From contig NC_080570.1 of assembly GCF_030247185.1 (NCBI RefSeq), forward strand, positions 7,351,161-7,415,160: a stretch of DNA of 64,000 nucleotides, written 5' to 3'. Source of the DNA: Malaya genurostris (Eukaryota > Arthropoda > Insecta > Diptera > Culicidae). Position numbers and translations under genes: made by a program. Each line of letters starts with the position of its first letter. Within the stretch, counting starts at the first letter, position 1. The notes beneath the pieces are model-generated. The model saw only the letters and a program-made list of their open reading frames with translations. It was not told where the DNA came from and ran no database searches. Shown here one piece after another: positions 33,901 to 42,085 of the stretch.

Positions 33901-35979
33901 TGAAAAGGGGTTCACAGAATTCCAAGAAATCGAAGGAAAAAATTGAGTGACTTCTAATTGATCGGTGGAGTCTGAAGATGCTAAATACTCCCCTCTAGAT
34001 GCTGGTCAGAAATGCACCAGTTATTTCCTATACTTGAATTCAATAGACTTTAAACAAATAACAGCCGAACAGCACGACAAGACAATTCCACGAAAGCACT
34101 TTCGCTTTCTCATATGTTTTTTTTTTTGGGAACTTTTCACAATCATTAGCGAACGCCATGCTCAGATTTACTGCACCTGCTTTGCGTTGGCATTGTTTCG
34201 GCGATAAACAATGATAAACTACACACAACGGGCAGCATTAGCGATCTAAGGCTGCATGAATTTTCCGGCGAATGGCGAATAGTTTCGTTGGGCATGCCAA
34301 AAACAAAAAGTTGCAATTCACTGTGATGCAATAGCGGTAACGCCTCGTCAGACGGAACTCGGTGACTTGCAGTTTTCGAGTCGCCAGGTTGGAAAGCGTT
34401 CAGGCATAACCTGTCCAGTGCAAAAGGTTATCTTAATTCTGATTTACTATCATGATTTGCGTTGGTAACTTTATCGTCGTGTTAGATTTGTGTTGCGAAA
34501 CAGGGGCGGTCATGAAAAGTGTCTTGATTTTATCTGATTGTGGATTGAGTTTACGGTCCAGATGCGAAATCTAAGGTAAAAATGCGCAGTATCAGTACAG
34601 AGTTCAGAAAGTTGGCATGTAATTAGATGATTCTCGTAAGTTACCAGTGATTTACAAGGACATCTCGTATTTTACGTAAGAAGGAATAGCCGTATGTAAT
34701 CGCACGCCATTCCGGATACTAGAGAAACAATTCTGCCACTTCAGATAAAATTAACTGCAAAATTTTAACACTAATCAAACTCTTCTACTTCCACTCAACA
34801 GAACATATTTTGCCTGGCAAAGTTTGTCAAATCCTATGGCGTTGTGGAGCACCGCGTTGATCACTATAAATCTACCAACGGACATGAATACGATTATCAG
34901 TGAGTATGACCATTTCTTCCTATTATTTCACTGTAACTCGCCATTTTTATTTAATTTTTCGCAGTTACCGTGACAGAGCAGCGCCTCGATTTGATAAGAA
35001 CAAGCTGAACTACCCGCACCATCATCAACAGCAGCAGCAGCAGCAGCAACTGTTGCAGCAATCATTGTTGACGAAGGAAAAACGACCCTTCAAGTTTCCG
35101 TACGGCAACAAGTACTTTGCCACTGGCTTTGAACAGATCCTTACACACCCGAAGTACCCGGCGGCCATTGCACCGACCTATTCCTCAACTAGTTTCAAGC
35201 AACAGAACTCAATTCCCGTATACGAAAGTCACGAGAAAATTATTCGCTCCTTCACGAATGCGGACGAGAGCGACTACGATGAGATTTTGGATAAACGAAG
35301 GTCTGGCATCAATTCGTTGACCAAAAACACGCTCTACAGTACGACCAATTATCATCGGGTGCCACAACCACACCGATACAACAGTTACGACGCTTTGTCG
35401 GAATCCGAATCGGAATCGGAAGAAGCTCCAATCGCTCCAACTAAATCCTCATTCGCTAGTCATTCACCGTTGCCAGGTGGACTCAAATTTCCAGCAAGTT
35501 TCCACTACATTCCCAGCGGGTACACGTACTTCAACACTCACACGATTCCTCAATCGGAGCATCATTCCCAAGCTCTGTACGTCGACCCATCCGAAACTCC
35601 GACTACGACTCGCCGGCCATACATCGCACCATCGCTGACCTCAACGACTTCGTCTCCCAAATTCAACTTACCCCGACGACCGACTAAACCGTCACTTCTT
35701 CGGCGTCCTTATCTGGCACCGGCACTGACGACTACGAAGCGACCCTACGTGGCTCCCCAGGTAACACGGACCACTCCGGCGGTTCCAGTTCCAGAGCGAA
35801 GTACAAAAAGGCCCACGACCGATCGGTCACAGAATTCGATCTACAACGGAGCCAGTCGGTTCCGGTACACGACCAGCCGAACGACGACGTCCACCAGCGC
35901 AAAGACGAAACCGAGCGACCTGTACGAACCCGAGTTCGATATCGATATTCGGATCGATCTGTCACCGGACTCACCCTAA
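9943..35979 (+). CDS. Predicted secreted low-complexity protein (3 exons, about 25-kb first intron)
   Basis: Join 9943-9969, 34802-34899, 34965-35979 gives 1140 nt, 379 residues. Exon 1 holds nine codons (MRALVLLLI) then a GTAAGT donor. Exon 2 follows a pyrimidine-rich ACAG acceptor and continues NIFCLAKFVKSYG, together forming a classic signal peptide, cleaved at about residue 22. Exon 2 ends before GTGAGT; exon 3 starts after TTTTTCGCAG and restores frame (a split His codon). The mature part has GHEYDYHYRD, a His3-Gln8 run (about residues 60-72), Ser/Glu-rich patches, three RPY[ILV]AP repeats near 258, 288 and 300 in a Thr/Arg/Pro-rich tail, and an acidic DIDIRIDL end. No enzymatic domain. 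Composition suits an extracellular-matrix or cuticle-associated protein, but that is inference; I do not recognise a named family. The splice phases agreeing across 25 kb is the main support. Confidence 0.75.
10651..10685 (+). repeat. (TTA)n / (TTTA)n microsatellite
   Basis: About ten uninterrupted ATT/TTA units turning into TTTA units, inside intron 1 of the secreted-protein gene. Confidence 0.95.
11430..11720 (+). repeat. Dispersed repeat D, copy 1
   Basis: Shares ACTGAGGTTTTTT, GATACGTACCGCGT, ATGCCAGATGTTTTAGAAAT and CGTCTAGATCTGGTGTAAT with 59690-60060, in the same order and orientation. A second, more degraded AGATCTGGTGCAATCT occurs at about 11672. Unclassified, AT-rich, non-coding. 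Confidence 0.7.
11815..11960 (-). pseudogene. Mariner-type transposase fragment
   Basis: On minus, roughly 11935-11840 reads GERPIRLRE, then IIIHHDNARSEIAAKM. The HHDNAR core is the second catalytic Asp region of mariner transposases. Only this short part is recognisable and upstream frames are broken. It is an old intronic remnant. Confidence 0.55.
12851..13600 (-). mobile_element. MITE-like family C, near-complete copy
   Basis: One end is GCCTTTCCTATATAGAAAG (12851), the other AGAAAGGCATCATTACATTA then CTAGGTAGATTAAAAC (to 13600). Inside are AGTTCGTCGAGTACGCAAAA, a (TG)n tract at about 12957-13015, repeated 'TCGGAGATG.TTGAACCGATT' blocks and 'GACTTCCGGTTCCAGAATTATGGGG' type sub-repeats (shown here in parts). 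No transposase. The same pieces recur at 8001, 18440, 19275, 22870, 30835 and 31960, so this is a high-copy family, here in intron 1. Confidence 0.75.
12957..13015 (+). repeat. (TG)n microsatellite inside family C
   Basis: About 15 TG units followed by imperfect ATGTGTG units. A (CA)n/(CACATA)n tract lies in the same relative position of the oppositely oriented copy at 32353-32392, so the microsatellite belongs to the element. Confidence 0.9.
13601..17100. other. Intron 1 sequence without recognised genes
   Basis: AT-rich DNA with many TTTTCAGTTTTC-like oligopyrimidine stretches (13620-14050) and, from 15400 to 16200, a more GC-balanced patch. ORFs of about 100 codons near 15531-15842 on both strands have no domain, no splice context and overlap each other, so I treat them as chance. 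Confidence 0.45.
17107..17318 (-). mobile_element. tRNA-derived SINE, copy 1
   Basis: On the minus strand the sequence starts CCCGGGTTGGCGGTTCAATG, has a pol III B-box-like GTTCGAATCCC, then CCTGGAAGGATTCGTAGTGT, TAGCACCAGCCATGCAATGG, and ends TGCCAAGGC-like (AATACCAAGGCTTTG). The same order occurs at 59061-59220. tRNA-related promoter plus unrelated body fits an insect SINE. It is transcribed antisense to the host gene. Confidence 0.75.
17838..18290. mobile_element. Foldback element built from TTCGCCGAAA units
   Basis: The left arm (17838-17935) has several 10-12 bp units of the type ATTTCGCCGAAAGGGTC and ATTTCGTCGAATG. The right arm (18155-18275) holds their inverse (TTTCGGCGAAATGAC and so on). 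Each unit is itself near-palindromic. About 220 bp of unrelated AT-rich DNA lies between. No coding capacity; a MITE-like foldback element in intron 1. Confidence 0.75.
18440..18830 (+). repeat. MITE-like family C, degraded copy
   Basis: Recognisable blocks include CTGTAATTCCAAAACCGGAA, AATATGAAATTCAGGAATTT, GTTCAGCCGTCCCTGAGAA and a second TATAATTCTGGAACCGGGAG. Ends are not preserved. Diverged relative of 30835-31615. Confidence 0.55.
18880..18985 (+). repeat. Possible retroelement 3' remnant
   Basis: The segment contains TTACTTTTACTGTCCGACG then TTTCGGCTTTAGGTGTAGGC and CTTTCTCAAGG. ACGTTTCGGC followed by a CCTTnnTCAAGG block is often seen in arthropod retroelement ends (Penelope-like among others). 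No coding part is left, so the class is uncertain. Confidence 0.3.
19270..19375 (+). repeat. MITE-like family C fragment
   Basis: AATCTAAGTTTGTGAAAATC, GGTTCAATCATCTCCAAGAA and GCGTACTCGACGAACTGA match the inverse of 12895-13080. Confidence 0.7.
19376..21145. other. Intron 1 sequence, nothing recognised
   Basis: AT-rich with a short CGTCGTAGTCGTCGTCGTCG run near 20148. No ORF with a recognisable domain and no clear RNA gene. Confidence 0.45.
21153..21183 (+). repeat. (GAT)n/(GAC)n microsatellite
   Basis: GATGACGATGATGATGATGA-type run of about ten units. Confidence 0.9.
21250..22158 (-). pseudogene. Mariner transposase pseudogene, mellifera-like
   Basis: Starting at the ATG complementary to 22156-22158, the minus strand reads KKKATEIHSIL, EHAIAERTCRKWF, then the linker ARAPAKFEDEELEDF-like part, the second helix-turn-helix (KSLGVNQLTIWQCLKAM), NWVPY, then (after breaks) NIHGLK, CIWWNQLSVLHYKLLKPSD, DKVILQHDFTRVAQPV and ILPHPPNSSYIAHSDY. 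The QHD and SD aspartates of the D,D34D triad are visible; the first Asp segment is deleted. Several stops and frameshifts break it. Length of about 900 bp compares with about 1040 bp for a complete mariner ORF. It lies in intron 1 and I could not identify terminal repeats. Confidence 0.85.
22870..22925 (+). repeat. MITE-like family C terminus
   Basis: ACAATCTACCTAGTGGTGTG followed by ATAATGCCTTTCTCTTTC, the same end as 30838-30880. Confidence 0.7.
23110..23440 (+). repeat. Dispersed repeat E, copy 1
   Basis: TTGATGCCAAAAGTCAGAAT, TCGATTTTCTGAGACTGAAA, CACTAAATCTCGACATTTC and CAATTTCGGAAATCTCAAAC parallel 31655-31860. Highly AT-rich, with long poly-T runs that create spurious Phe/Lys-rich ORFs on both strands. 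Confidence 0.65.
23560..25490. other. Intron 1 sequence, nothing recognised
   Basis: No supported gene. A 134-codon plus-strand ORF at 24845-25249 has no domain and its C-terminus derives from a CCGACCGACCGACCAAC repeat; it is probably chance. Confidence 0.45.
25502..25510 (+). promoter_or_regulatory. TATA-like box in intron 1
   Basis: TTTATATAAG lies about 70 bp before the ATG of a candidate small ORF (25580) and about 30 bp before a possible start region near 25535. It could serve a nested gene or an alternative promoter, but it could also be fortuitous in AT-rich DNA. Confidence 0.25.
25580..26029 (+). CDS. Hypothetical nested two-exon ORF
   Basis: ATG at 25580; AG|GTGAGT donor at 25671; acceptor TACTTGTTCAG ending at 25751; the second part is open to a TAG at 26027-26029. 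Joining 25580-25670 and 25752-26029 gives 369 nt, 122 residues, in frame across the 81-bp intron. The second exon is open for 92 codons and contains a hydrophobic, Cys-containing stretch. No domain is recognised and composition is not strongly protein-like. A TATA-like box sits at a plausible distance. It cannot be an alternative first exon for the host gene: spliced to 34802 the frame hits a stop. Low confidence. Confidence 0.2.
26536..26612 (-). repeat. tRNA-like or SINE-head sequence
   Basis: On minus the block reads CTTCTGCGGCTCAGTTAGTA (A-box-like GGCTCAGTTAGT) and 45 bases later TTCGGTTCAACTCCAAG (B-box-like GGTTCAACTCC). I could not pair the acceptor arm, so it is not a functional tRNA; a SINE head or pseudo-tRNA is more likely. 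Confidence 0.35.
26613..30834. other. Intron 1 sequence, nothing firmly recognised
   Basis: No supported gene or transposon. A small TTCGCC motif patch (29058-29095, ATTTCGCCGAAAG) hints at another fragment of the 17.8-kb foldback family. The 29430-29660 part is GC-richer with CTG/TTG and GGT runs and may be regulatory, but there is no direct proof. Confidence 0.4.
29555..29575 (+). repeat. (GGT)n microsatellite
   Basis: GGTGGTGGTGGTGGTGGTGG at about 29554-29573. A similar run lies at about 40449-40470. Confidence 0.9.
30835..31620 (+). mobile_element. MITE-like family C, nearly full-length copy
   Basis: Begins TTTTAATCCACCTAGTGGTG then GCCTTTCTCATTG and ends with CGTACTCGACGAACTGAGTC, TTTTTACAGTGATTGCATAT and TCTTTCTATATTAGAAA. 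This is the same order as 12851-13600 in inverse orientation, about 780 bp. The centre (31150-31320) holds a private stretch with AAATCGAGCTGCGG. No transposase is encoded. Confidence 0.7.
31655..31960 (+). repeat. Dispersed repeat E, copy 2
   Basis: TCGACTTTTTGGGACTTAGA, CACTAAATCTCGACGTTTC and CAATTTCGGAAATTTCATG match 23110-23440. It then runs into ACCGCTGGGCAGCACCTCTT and a TTTTTCCGAGGTGC block not found at the first copy. Confidence 0.65.
31970..32515 (+). repeat. MITE-like family C related copy with internal duplication
   Basis: Two tandem sub-units (about 32025-32170 and 32185-32335) share TCGGTTACGTCACTTATAC, ATCTCCGGAACC, TTGAACTTGATCAATGG and GGTTCAGCCATCTCTGAGAA. These are followed by a (CACACATA)n tract, TCTCGACGAACTGAGTCGAA and the terminus TTTCTATAGAGAAAGGC. 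Confidence 0.7.
32583..33051. mobile_element. Foldback element with about 90-bp inverted repeats carrying a tRNA-like sequence
   Basis: Left arm (32583-32675) contains TTCTGCAATGACTGAGTG, CCAAATGAATGAAAAAC and AAAGATGATTTATTGGAAA. The right arm (32961-33051) is its inverse (TTTCCAATAAATCATCTTTT ... CATTCATTTGG ... CACTCAGTCATTGCA). Between them lie about 285 bp including a tRNA-like sequence on minus (32683-32755). No ORF codes for transposase. Resembles a MITE that captured a pol III unit, or a tRNA-derived element trapped between MITE arms. No clear target duplication found. Confidence 0.7.
32683..32755 (-). tRNA. tRNA-like sequence (probably pseudogene)
   Basis: On minus a full cloverleaf can be drawn: 7-bp acceptor (TTCAGAG with CTCTGAG, one U-G pair), T8, a three-pair D stem (GCG/CGC), five perfect anticodon-stem pairs (TATGC/GCATA), a 7-base loop ACGGAAT, a 5-base variable region, and a T arm GCAGG-TTCGAGT-CCTGT. 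A box (TGGCGAAATGG) and B box (GGTTCGAGTCC) are good. Against function: loop position 33 is C rather than the nearly invariant U, the formal anticodon GGA would mean Ser yet there is no long variable arm, and it lies within an inverted-repeat element. So I call a tRNA-like, probably non-functional, pol III unit. Confidence 0.5.
33060..34790. other. Last part of intron 1, nothing recognised
   Basis: Several ORFs up to 124 codons exist (for example plus 33576-33950), but none has a domain. A TTTGTGAAAAGGGGTTCACA block near 33897 could be a very old family C fragment. Confidence 0.4.
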
Positions 35980-36259
35980 ACCCGGAGTGGGCAGGTGTTG
36001 GACCCTCCGACGTTAGCGAAAATTTTATTAACTTAATTCAATTTATGACGAAAAATTAAACGAAGAAATATTGAAACAGCCTTTCGAAGGAAATGGATGA
36101 GAAAGAAACGACCGGCCGGCACGGATCAGTGCGAATCGACCTTGAACTATAATAGCTATATTAAATTACACCATCGTCATCAACGAAAATGAGTCCGATG
36201 CGACAGCCGGAAGGTTAATTTCCGCCAGTTGAAAGGCTACGTTATGTATAAGCTTTTCC

Positions 36260-39200
36260 CGCATTTATCACACTTCGAAATGATGGGCATCGTATTTAAT
36301 AAACCTTTCTTCAGGACAGAGTCGAGAAAAAGTTAACCGAAAGTTTAGTAAGTCTAAAGAAAGGGAGGATTTCATTTGGCTCTTGTCATTAAACTGAATA
36401 TGTCTCATTTTACAATGTGCGCCTTAAAAAAATTACATATAGGAAAGTTATAAGTTTTCCATACCATTGAAAATGTTATCAGCAATTTATGATTAAATTA
36501 TGCGAAATATAAGATATTTAGTGGAACTGACACATTTTATACGAACGTATTGTGCATCGTTTGCACCGTAAAAGTAGAAATTCTTCTCAATAATATCCAA
36601 CAGTAGAAGGTTCGAATTCCAGAAAAAAATGCTATCAAGCATGGATAAAAAAAAATTGGTCCTTTCTTTGAATTTATACTTTGTTCCATTAGCAGTAAGC
36701 GAATCTGCAACAAAATAATCGATACAAGTAATTATATGTTTGTACTCGTCCGCCCCGCCGTTTTGATTGTAAACGTGTAATGATCCGAACATTTAAATAA
36801 AGTCAGCATTTTAAGAATTCGTCACACTTCGGAATTATGGGAACCGTATTTGAATACCTTTTCAGGATTGAAAAGTCATCAGCGCAGATACTAATAGTTG
36901 AGAAAAAGACAACCGAAAATATAGACTCAAGAAGCGAGGATTTATCAATATTTAAAAAAATATAAGAGAAAGTGTAACTTATTAAACAAGGAAGAAACTA
37001 AAAATCAATGCTTTTTTATGATTTCATACTTTCTTTCATTCAAGTAAACTAATCTGCAACATAATAATCGATAGAAGTAATTGTATTTTTGGTCTCGTCG
37101 GCCTCGCCATTTTGACGGCAAACTTGTGATGATACAAATATTTAAAAAGAGCACAAATTTATCACTTTTCGGAATGATGGTAACCGTCTTTGATAAACTT
37201 TTCAGGTTTGAAAAAATCATCAGGGTAGAAACTGATAGTTGAGAAAAAGCTAACCGAAAATATACACCCTTATTCTGAATAACGACGTATCGATTTTTCG
37301 ATCGTATTTCATTCGTATTTCTAATAACGCTATCAAAATCAAAGGTAGACCGAACCATATTCGATCGAAAAACCAATACGTCGTTATTTAGAATAAGGGC
37401 GATAGACATATGAAAGAATGACTTAATTTGGCTTTTGACGTGAATACGTCTCATGTTACCATAATAGCCCTTGAAACAATGCAAGTGGCATATATTCTCA
37501 ATAACATCCAACAGCTAAAGTTTCGAGTTTCAGAAAAATGCTCTCGATCTTGTTTACTAATCATGAAAGAACATACAGTAATCCTTCCTTCGAATTCATT
37601 TTTTCATCCCTTTTACAGTAAGCGAATCTGCAATATAATAATCGATTCAAGTAATTGTATTTTCGTTTCGTCAGCCCGCCTCGTTTGACTGTAAACGTGT
37701 AATGATACAAATATTTAAAGAGACCCAGTTTCTCACAAAATGTATCATTATTCGAAATTATGGGAATCGTACTTGATAAACTTTTCAGGATTAAAAAAAT
37801 CATCAGAACAGACACTGATAGTTGAGTAAAAGTTAATCGAAAAAATAGGCTTGAAAGTGAGGTTTTAATTCGGTTGTCCATATAAAAACAGCTCATTTCA
37901 CTGAGCGCATTTAAAAAAAATCCAAGTGGGAAAGTAATAAGTTTTTGATCTCGAATGTCTCGATCAATACTAAACGAATCAACAAAATTCTTTTTACATA
38001 CTATTGAGTGGAACAGACGCATTTTATGCGAAAGTATTGCGTATCGTTTACACTTATTTTCAATAATACCCAACTGCAGATACTTCGAATTCCAGAATTC
38101 GATCCTTTTGTTTGAATTCATACTTTGTTCTTTTTCCAGTAAACGAATCTACAACAAAATAATTATAATTTTGATCTCGTTAGCCCCACCGTTTTAATTG
38201 TAAACGTGTAATGATACGAATATTTAAAGATAGCCATTTTTTTTACAAATTTATCATTCTACGGAATGATGGGAACCGTGTTTGATCAACTTTTTACGGT
38301 TTGAAAAAATCATCAGAGTACTGCTAGTTGAGAATAATTTAATCGAAAATATAGAAAGGTAATATATTAAAGAAAGGCAAATACTAAATGGATCAACAAC
38401 ATTCTTTCTCCATACGATTACATTTCCAAGCAATTTATTGATAAATTTTCACTCTTCGGAATGATAGAAACCGTACTTGATGAACCTTCCAGGATTGAAA
38501 GAATCATCAGAGCTGACACTAAAAGTTTAGAAAAAGTTAACCAAATATATAGACTTTAGAAAGGACGATTCTATTTGGCCTTTGCCGTGAATACGTCTCA
38601 TGTTACCCTAAGCGCTTTTTAAAAAACCATACTTATACTGCGCAAATCAACAACATTAATCAGCAATTTGTAAAAAAAATTTCCGAAGCTTAAAATGTAA
38701 CTAATGCATTTTATACGAAAGTATTCCTCATCGTTTGCACCGACAAAGTGACAATTATTCTCAATAATACCCAAGAGTAGAGACTTCAAATTCCAATATT
38801 ACACCTAGGTGTTATATCAAAGAAATGTTTTACAAAAAGCATTAACTTTATGTCTGCTATTCATGTTTTCTTCCGTTTTGAATCAGCAAAAACATAATCG
38901 AATCGAGTGAATCTATTTGTTGTCTCGTCCGCCCCGCCGTTTTGACACACATTTGATACGAACAATCTCCGGAATTATGGGAACAGCAAATGATAACTTT
39001 TCAGTTTTGAAAAAATCATCGCAACAGACTCTGATAGTTGGGAAAAAGTTAACCGAAAATATAGAAAGGATGATTTAATTTGACTTTTGACTTGAATGCG
39101 TCGCATTTTACTATAATCGTTTAAAAAAATAATGAGGGAAAGTTATACTACGTTCGTTTTCCATACCATTGGAAATATAATCAGCAATTTATGATTAAAT

Positions 39201-39465
39201 TTTCCGGAGTATAAGATATTCAGTGGAACTAACGCATTTTATGCGAAAGTATTGTGCATCGTTTGAACTAAAGTGACAATTATTCCCAAAAATATACGAC
39301 AACAGAAGCTTCGGATTCGAGCAAAATGCTCTCGATCTTGTTTATCAATTTTCATACTGTCTTTTATCTTACAGAGAGCGAATCTGTATTTTAGATCTCA
39401 TCAGCCCCGCCGTTTTGACTGTAAACGTGCAATGATACAAATATTTAAATAGAGTCTTTTCATTC
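36260..39465 (+). repeat. Degenerate tandem array of about six 0.35-0.75 kb units
   Basis: Three sub-modules recur in order. Module 1: TCGGAATGATGGGAACCGT, CTTTTCAGGATTGAAAAAATC, TGATAGTTGAGAAAAAGTTA (at about 36268, 36820, 37157, 37745, 38260, 38455, 38960). Module 2: CCCCGCCGTTTTGACTGTAA, ACGTGTAATGATAC (at 36751, 37101, 37674, 38182, 38930, 39402). Module 3: ACGCATTTTATGCGAAAGTA, TTGTGCATCGTTTGCAC, TCTCAATAATACCCAACAG (at about 36519, 37480, 38007, 38700, 39221). Units differ by indels and point changes, so the array is old. Blocks such as ATAAGTTTTTGATC and AATCAACAAAATTCTTTTTA link it to repeat B. It begins about 280 bp after the stop of the secreted-protein gene, inside or next to its 3' UTR. 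Confidence 0.85.
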
Positions 39466-39709
39466 TCCCACTTGTTTTGTTGCCTCACGTTCGTCAGACG
39501 CCGGCCAATTGCGCCAAACAACAATCAATTATGTTCGTCAATTTTTTGCAGCAGAAGCTTCGCATTCAGTTTTCGGTATCCGACAATGCATCCAGCGACA
39601 ACAGCCAGGATGATGAGAGCCAGTGGAATCATTCAAAAGATGAATTCAATTCGTTATGTACTTCAGTATAGGTACATTTCTGGAAATTTGAAAGTGAAGG
39701 CTTACATAA

Positions 39710-39790
39710 TCGAGACAGTTTTATTCGTATGCTCGTCATCCAGCTATATCTCTGACATTACCCGTCCACCTTTCTCAGATAAACCAAATC
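39710..39790 (-). repeat. Dispersed repeat A, copy 3
   Basis: The inverse complement contains GGGTAATGTCAGAGATATAG then CTGGATGACGAGCATACGAA, matching copies at 45-180 and 6757-6860. Confidence 0.65.
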
Positions 39791-39799
39791 AACCGTTGT

Positions 39800-41690
39800 T
39801 GCGGAACAAATACGCATTCGTTAGCATGAGTGGGGTTCTACATATGTTTGTGTGGTTTGTTTGATCTACTTTTTAGTGTAAGGGACTTGGATCCAGAATC
39901 CAATTGCATGTTTTTGAGGTATCAACTGTTCGAACGATGTTGAACATATAACTCTCTCGGCAGCCGACTGCCCAGCAGATGAAATTATTGAAAACTAGAA
40001 ACCCTGGCAACCGATTATTTGGAATAATATGGTAGATTGTTTCCTGACATTGCGTGACAATTTATTATGATGTGGGGAGTAAAGATCTTTTATGGCATAG
40101 TTCCAATAGTCAATAGTTTGAAGCTCTGCTGTTTCGAATCTTTGTCTTCTATAGAATAATGGTACAGACAAGCCCTGACGTACGATGGCACTGAATCTAT
40201 CTCACGTGAATTATGAGAGGAATTATTCCTCAACAAATTTACATTCCGGCATCGAACAATTTTTTTAGTCATTCATGAAATTCATGGAAAAGACAAGCGG
40301 TGGATCGTCGGGTAAATTTATTGATTTTCCTTGACAACGAACGGTAATCCGCTAAACGTTACCACTGTTCGTTTATTCTACCGTAAACTTTGTTGCTGAA
40401 TTATGCGATAGGGGGGGTGGGTGGAGTTTCCAGCGAATTCCGATTCACTGGTGGTGGTGGTGGTGGTGGATTGCCATTGTGTTATCGGGCCTGGACTATG
40501 CATAGGAGCTTGAAATTATTCTCTTCGGATCGACCGGTGCGATATACGAGACCCGAAACCCGAAACCCGAAACGGAACAGCTTCCAAAGGTCACCACATG
40601 AAACTAACAATGACAGTTTATCTCTTTCCGCTCTTGCATATGTTATTTCATGAATTTGATACTCGTTATTTAGGGCCTGGTGCAGATCGATATCAAAATG
40701 ATATACTTGTGAAATGCTGGAACGAAAAGATATTCTACGGGGACTTGTTTGATTTATTAACGACATTTGGGGTGTAGTTGCTCGTAAAATTTAGTTTCAG
40801 TTCAGAGTTTTTAAAGTTATTTTTCTCCCCCAACAATATCAAAACCTTTCTGAATCAACCTTCGTAAAACCCCCTGGAATGAAGAAAAAAAACCAAAGCC
40901 TCTCGACATCAGCAAACACGCTCTCGAATACAGAAAGAAAAACTCCCGCTTCGACACAGAACGACCGTCAACTATTATTCGCTGCCATTCCGGTCAGTGG
41001 ATTTATGAATGGCACATAAAAATTTGCGAACAAAGTTGTAACCCCTGTATGACGGCAATGCTAGAGCATAACTTTTCGAAACGTGAGCTTCGGGCATGAG
41101 CACGGGCACGAGTGGTCGCTCGATGCGAATGTAAAAGTTTTTATGTTTAGTAGGGAATGTCGATAAAACTGTGCCATGTGAATACGAATGGGAATTGTTA
41201 TAAAACATACGCACAGGCTGACAAAGAACATAATAATTCGTACTGTTTCTTGTGACTCAAATTGAACTCGAAACATAGAAAACCATTCAAATTCGAAGTG
41301 AAAGGGCGGTTTGGTCATATTTCAAAATCGACAAGACGTTGCACTGATCGTGGACAAATTTCAGACGATGTTTTGATTCGATAGTCATTTGCCTATCTGT
41401 GCGTACAGTAAACAATGCCGGCGTGAATCGTTGCTTACACCAGCTTTTTTTATTTTCACGCTGTAATAATGTTTTAACGTACAAAAGAATCTTCGGCAGC
41501 TGAGATTCGTCGAAAGTTATACCTAGTTTATGGCATAATTATAATGAACGGAGGAAATATAGTCGTGCAATGTGCTTGAACATATGTTCAAAACGAAGAG
41601 CGTAAAGCCCAGTAAACAAACCGGAACCAAGCAACAAAAAATCAAGCTGGCCGATGAGACCTCGTTTAGTCGTCAATTTTCAAGACTTAT
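39800..41690. other. Intergenic, nothing recognised
   Basis: A (GGT)n-rich patch lies at 40410-40470 and CGAAACCCGAAACCCGAAAC at about 40554-40573. No supported gene. Confidence 0.4.
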
Positions 41691-41699
41691 CGTCGAATC

Positions 41700-42085
41700 G
41701 AAGACCGAAGATGACGTCGAAAGAAGAGCAAATGCGAAAAGCAATTGTGTAAGGTTGCAATGAAAATCCGGATCTGTTAGCAAGAAAACTTGAAAAAAAT
41801 GCTTGGTTTTCCTGCAAGCACTGTTCTTACACGTTTGACAACAGCCAAAAGGACTAGGAGCGGAACAAAAACCGATCTCAAAAACCACCAGAAGGACGCA
41901 TTTCAGAATTAAGAAAAAGATCAAGTTTCCAAAAAAATTATTTGGTTAGGCAGGCAATATTCAACTGTGGTCTTGCAAGCCAAAGCTTCATCAATACCGA
42001 TGAATGAACAATACACAATGAAATACTACCTTGATCAAAAAGGTTCCCGGAATTTATGCAGAATATTAAATGGTCATCAGAGGTA
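41700..42085 (+). pseudogene. Tc1/mariner-superfamily transposase remnant
   Basis: Across frames the plus strand reads EEQMRKAIV, NPDLLARKLEK, then LGFPASTVLTRLTTAKRT, SGTKTDLKNHQKDAFQ, and IPMNEQYTMKYYL. The NPDL.ARKLEKxLGFPASTV block resembles the N-terminal helix-turn-helix of Tc1-like proteins. At least two frameshifts and several stops are present. It abuts the opposite-strand mariner copy. Confidence 0.5.

Noticed and set aside
33576..33950. 124-codon plus-strand ORF
   Set aside because: No recognisable motif; the C-terminal part resembles a decayed family C fragment.
37005..38121. Minus-strand ORFs of 168 and 186 codons
   Set aside because: They lie in the tandem array, are not kept open in other units and have no domain.
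36260..39465. CRISPR-like interpretation of the regularly repeated blocks
   Set aside because: Units are hundreds of bases long, divergent and in an insect genome; this is a tandem repeat, not a CRISPR array.
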